This document shows, one piece after another, positions 12,939 through 13,447 of a DNA stretch of 13,447 nt. This stretch comes from Syntrophomonadaceae bacterium (GTDB lineage: Bacteria > Bacillota > Dethiobacteria > DTU022): positions 1 through 13,447 of the forward strand of contig SLSE01000023.1 of assembly GCA_007130585.1 (NCBI GenBank), given 5' to 3'. The notes beneath the pieces are model-generated. The model saw nothing but the letters and a program-made list of their open reading frames with translations. It searched no databases and was not told the origin of the DNA. Positions within the stretch are counted from its first letter, which is position 1; every line of letters starts with the position of its first letter. The position numbers were made by a program, and so were the translations under genes.

Positions 12939-13447
12939 TTAGACAAGGTCGAAGCGATCGGCATTCATAACCTTGTTCCAGGCGCCGACAAAGTCGCGAA
13001 CGAATTTTTCTTTGGCGTCGTCGCTTGCGTAAACTTCGGCAATGGCCCTTAGTTCAGAATTTGAGCCGAAGATCAAATCAACGCGGGTACCCGTCCATTT
13101 GACTTCACCGGTTTTGTAATCTTTGCCTTCGAAAAGATCGCCCTCTTCATCAGCGGGTTTCCAGATGGTATTCATATCAAGCAGGTTGACAAAGAAGTCG
13201 TTGGTCAGGCTTTCAGGGTTATCGGTAAAAACGCCGTGCCGGCTCTGCTTGTGGTTGGCATTCAGCGCGCGCATGCCTCCAACCAGGACAGTCATCTCCG
13301 GCGCGGTCAATCCAAGGAGCTGGGCCCGATCAACCAGCATTTCTTCGGGAGTTACGGCAAATTTAGCTTTGCTAAAGTTACGGAAACCGTCAGCTTTAGG
13401 TTCAAGCACCTTAAATGCCTCTATATCTGTCTGTTCCTGCGAGGCAT
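12939..13447 (-). CDS. katG: Catalase-peroxidase KatG, C-terminal part (runs off the window)
   Basis: KatG breaks down hydrogen peroxide by a haem-dependent catalase and peroxidase reaction. The frame is open to the window edge and ends at TAA 12941-12939, giving the last 168 or so residues of a protein of about 730. It contains ASQEQTDIEAF, VLEPKADGFRNF, LLGLTAPEMTVLVGGMRAL, GVFTDNPESLTNDFFVNLLDM, WTGTRVDLIFGSNSELRAIAEVYASDD and ends WNKVMNADRFDLV, all typical of the C-terminal domain. This domain has no active site of its own; it supports the N-terminal haem domain, which lies outside the window along with the start. It indicates oxygen or peroxide exposure. A terminator hairpin follows the gene. 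Confidence 0.96.
   Translation of the reverse strand, partial: ASQEQTDIEAFKVLEPKADGFRNFSKAKFAVTPEEMLVDRAQLLGLTAPEMTVLVGGMRALNANHKQSRHGVFTDNPESLTNDFFVNLLDMNTIWKPADEEGDLFEGKDYKTGEVKWTGTRVDLIFGSNSELRAIAEVYASDDAKEKFVRDFVGAWNKVMNADRFDLV

Overview
The window reads as chromosomal DNA of a Gram-positive, Firmicutes-type bacterium, most likely a clostridial (Peptococcaceae or Syntrophomonas-like) lineage. The support is strong GGAGG-type ribosome binding sites, several GTG/TTG starts, sigma-A-like promoters with TATAAT boxes, an rnr-smpB-ssrA-like order, a dockerin domain, a Staphylococcus-type class I aldolase, and GC-rich intergenic palindromes with a GGGACGG core of the kind common in such genomes. 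The lineage is an inference; no 16S or other marker lies here.

Layout. 1-1083: the last codons of an upstream gene (probably ribonuclease R), smpB, and tmRNA (ssrA) with its own promoter, forming a trans-translation locus. 1245-3290: a ten-helix membrane acyltransferase-like gene facing a SAM methyltransferase. 3422-3957: promoters, two very small hydrophobic-protein genes (46 and 24 residues) with excellent ribosome binding sites, and a palindromic repeat. 3962-5389 (minus): a secreted dockerin plus NamZ/DUF1343 exo-muramidase. 5655-6635: an O-methyltransferase and a cold-shock gene facing each other across a shared terminator. 6934-7659: a CAAX/CPBP membrane protease. 7660-8506: about 850 bases without a secure gene, holding a decayed regulator-like fragment, a perfect 22-bp inverted repeat, a possible leader ORF and a hairpin just before cstA. 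8507-10156: the CstA-type transporter and its terminator. 10305-11611: a HesB-like 'CCGGC' protein and class I fructose-bisphosphate aldolase. 11643-12786: a vapBC toxin-antitoxin operon with a perfect palindromic operator, flanked on both sides by gene debris. 12871-13447 (minus): a terminator and the C-terminal part of catalase-peroxidase KatG, running off the window.

The genes are mostly single transcription units rather than one pathway. Themes are ribosome rescue and stress (smpB/ssrA, csp, katG, vapBC), envelope and peptidoglycan (NamZ, acyltransferase, CPBP protease, small membrane proteins) and carbon use (CstA, aldolase). No multi-gene novel system is evident. The most unusual points are the N-terminal dockerin on a NamZ enzyme, the GGGACGG palindromes, the paired tiny membrane genes and the debris around vapBC. 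All domain assignments come from reading motifs by eye, without database searches.
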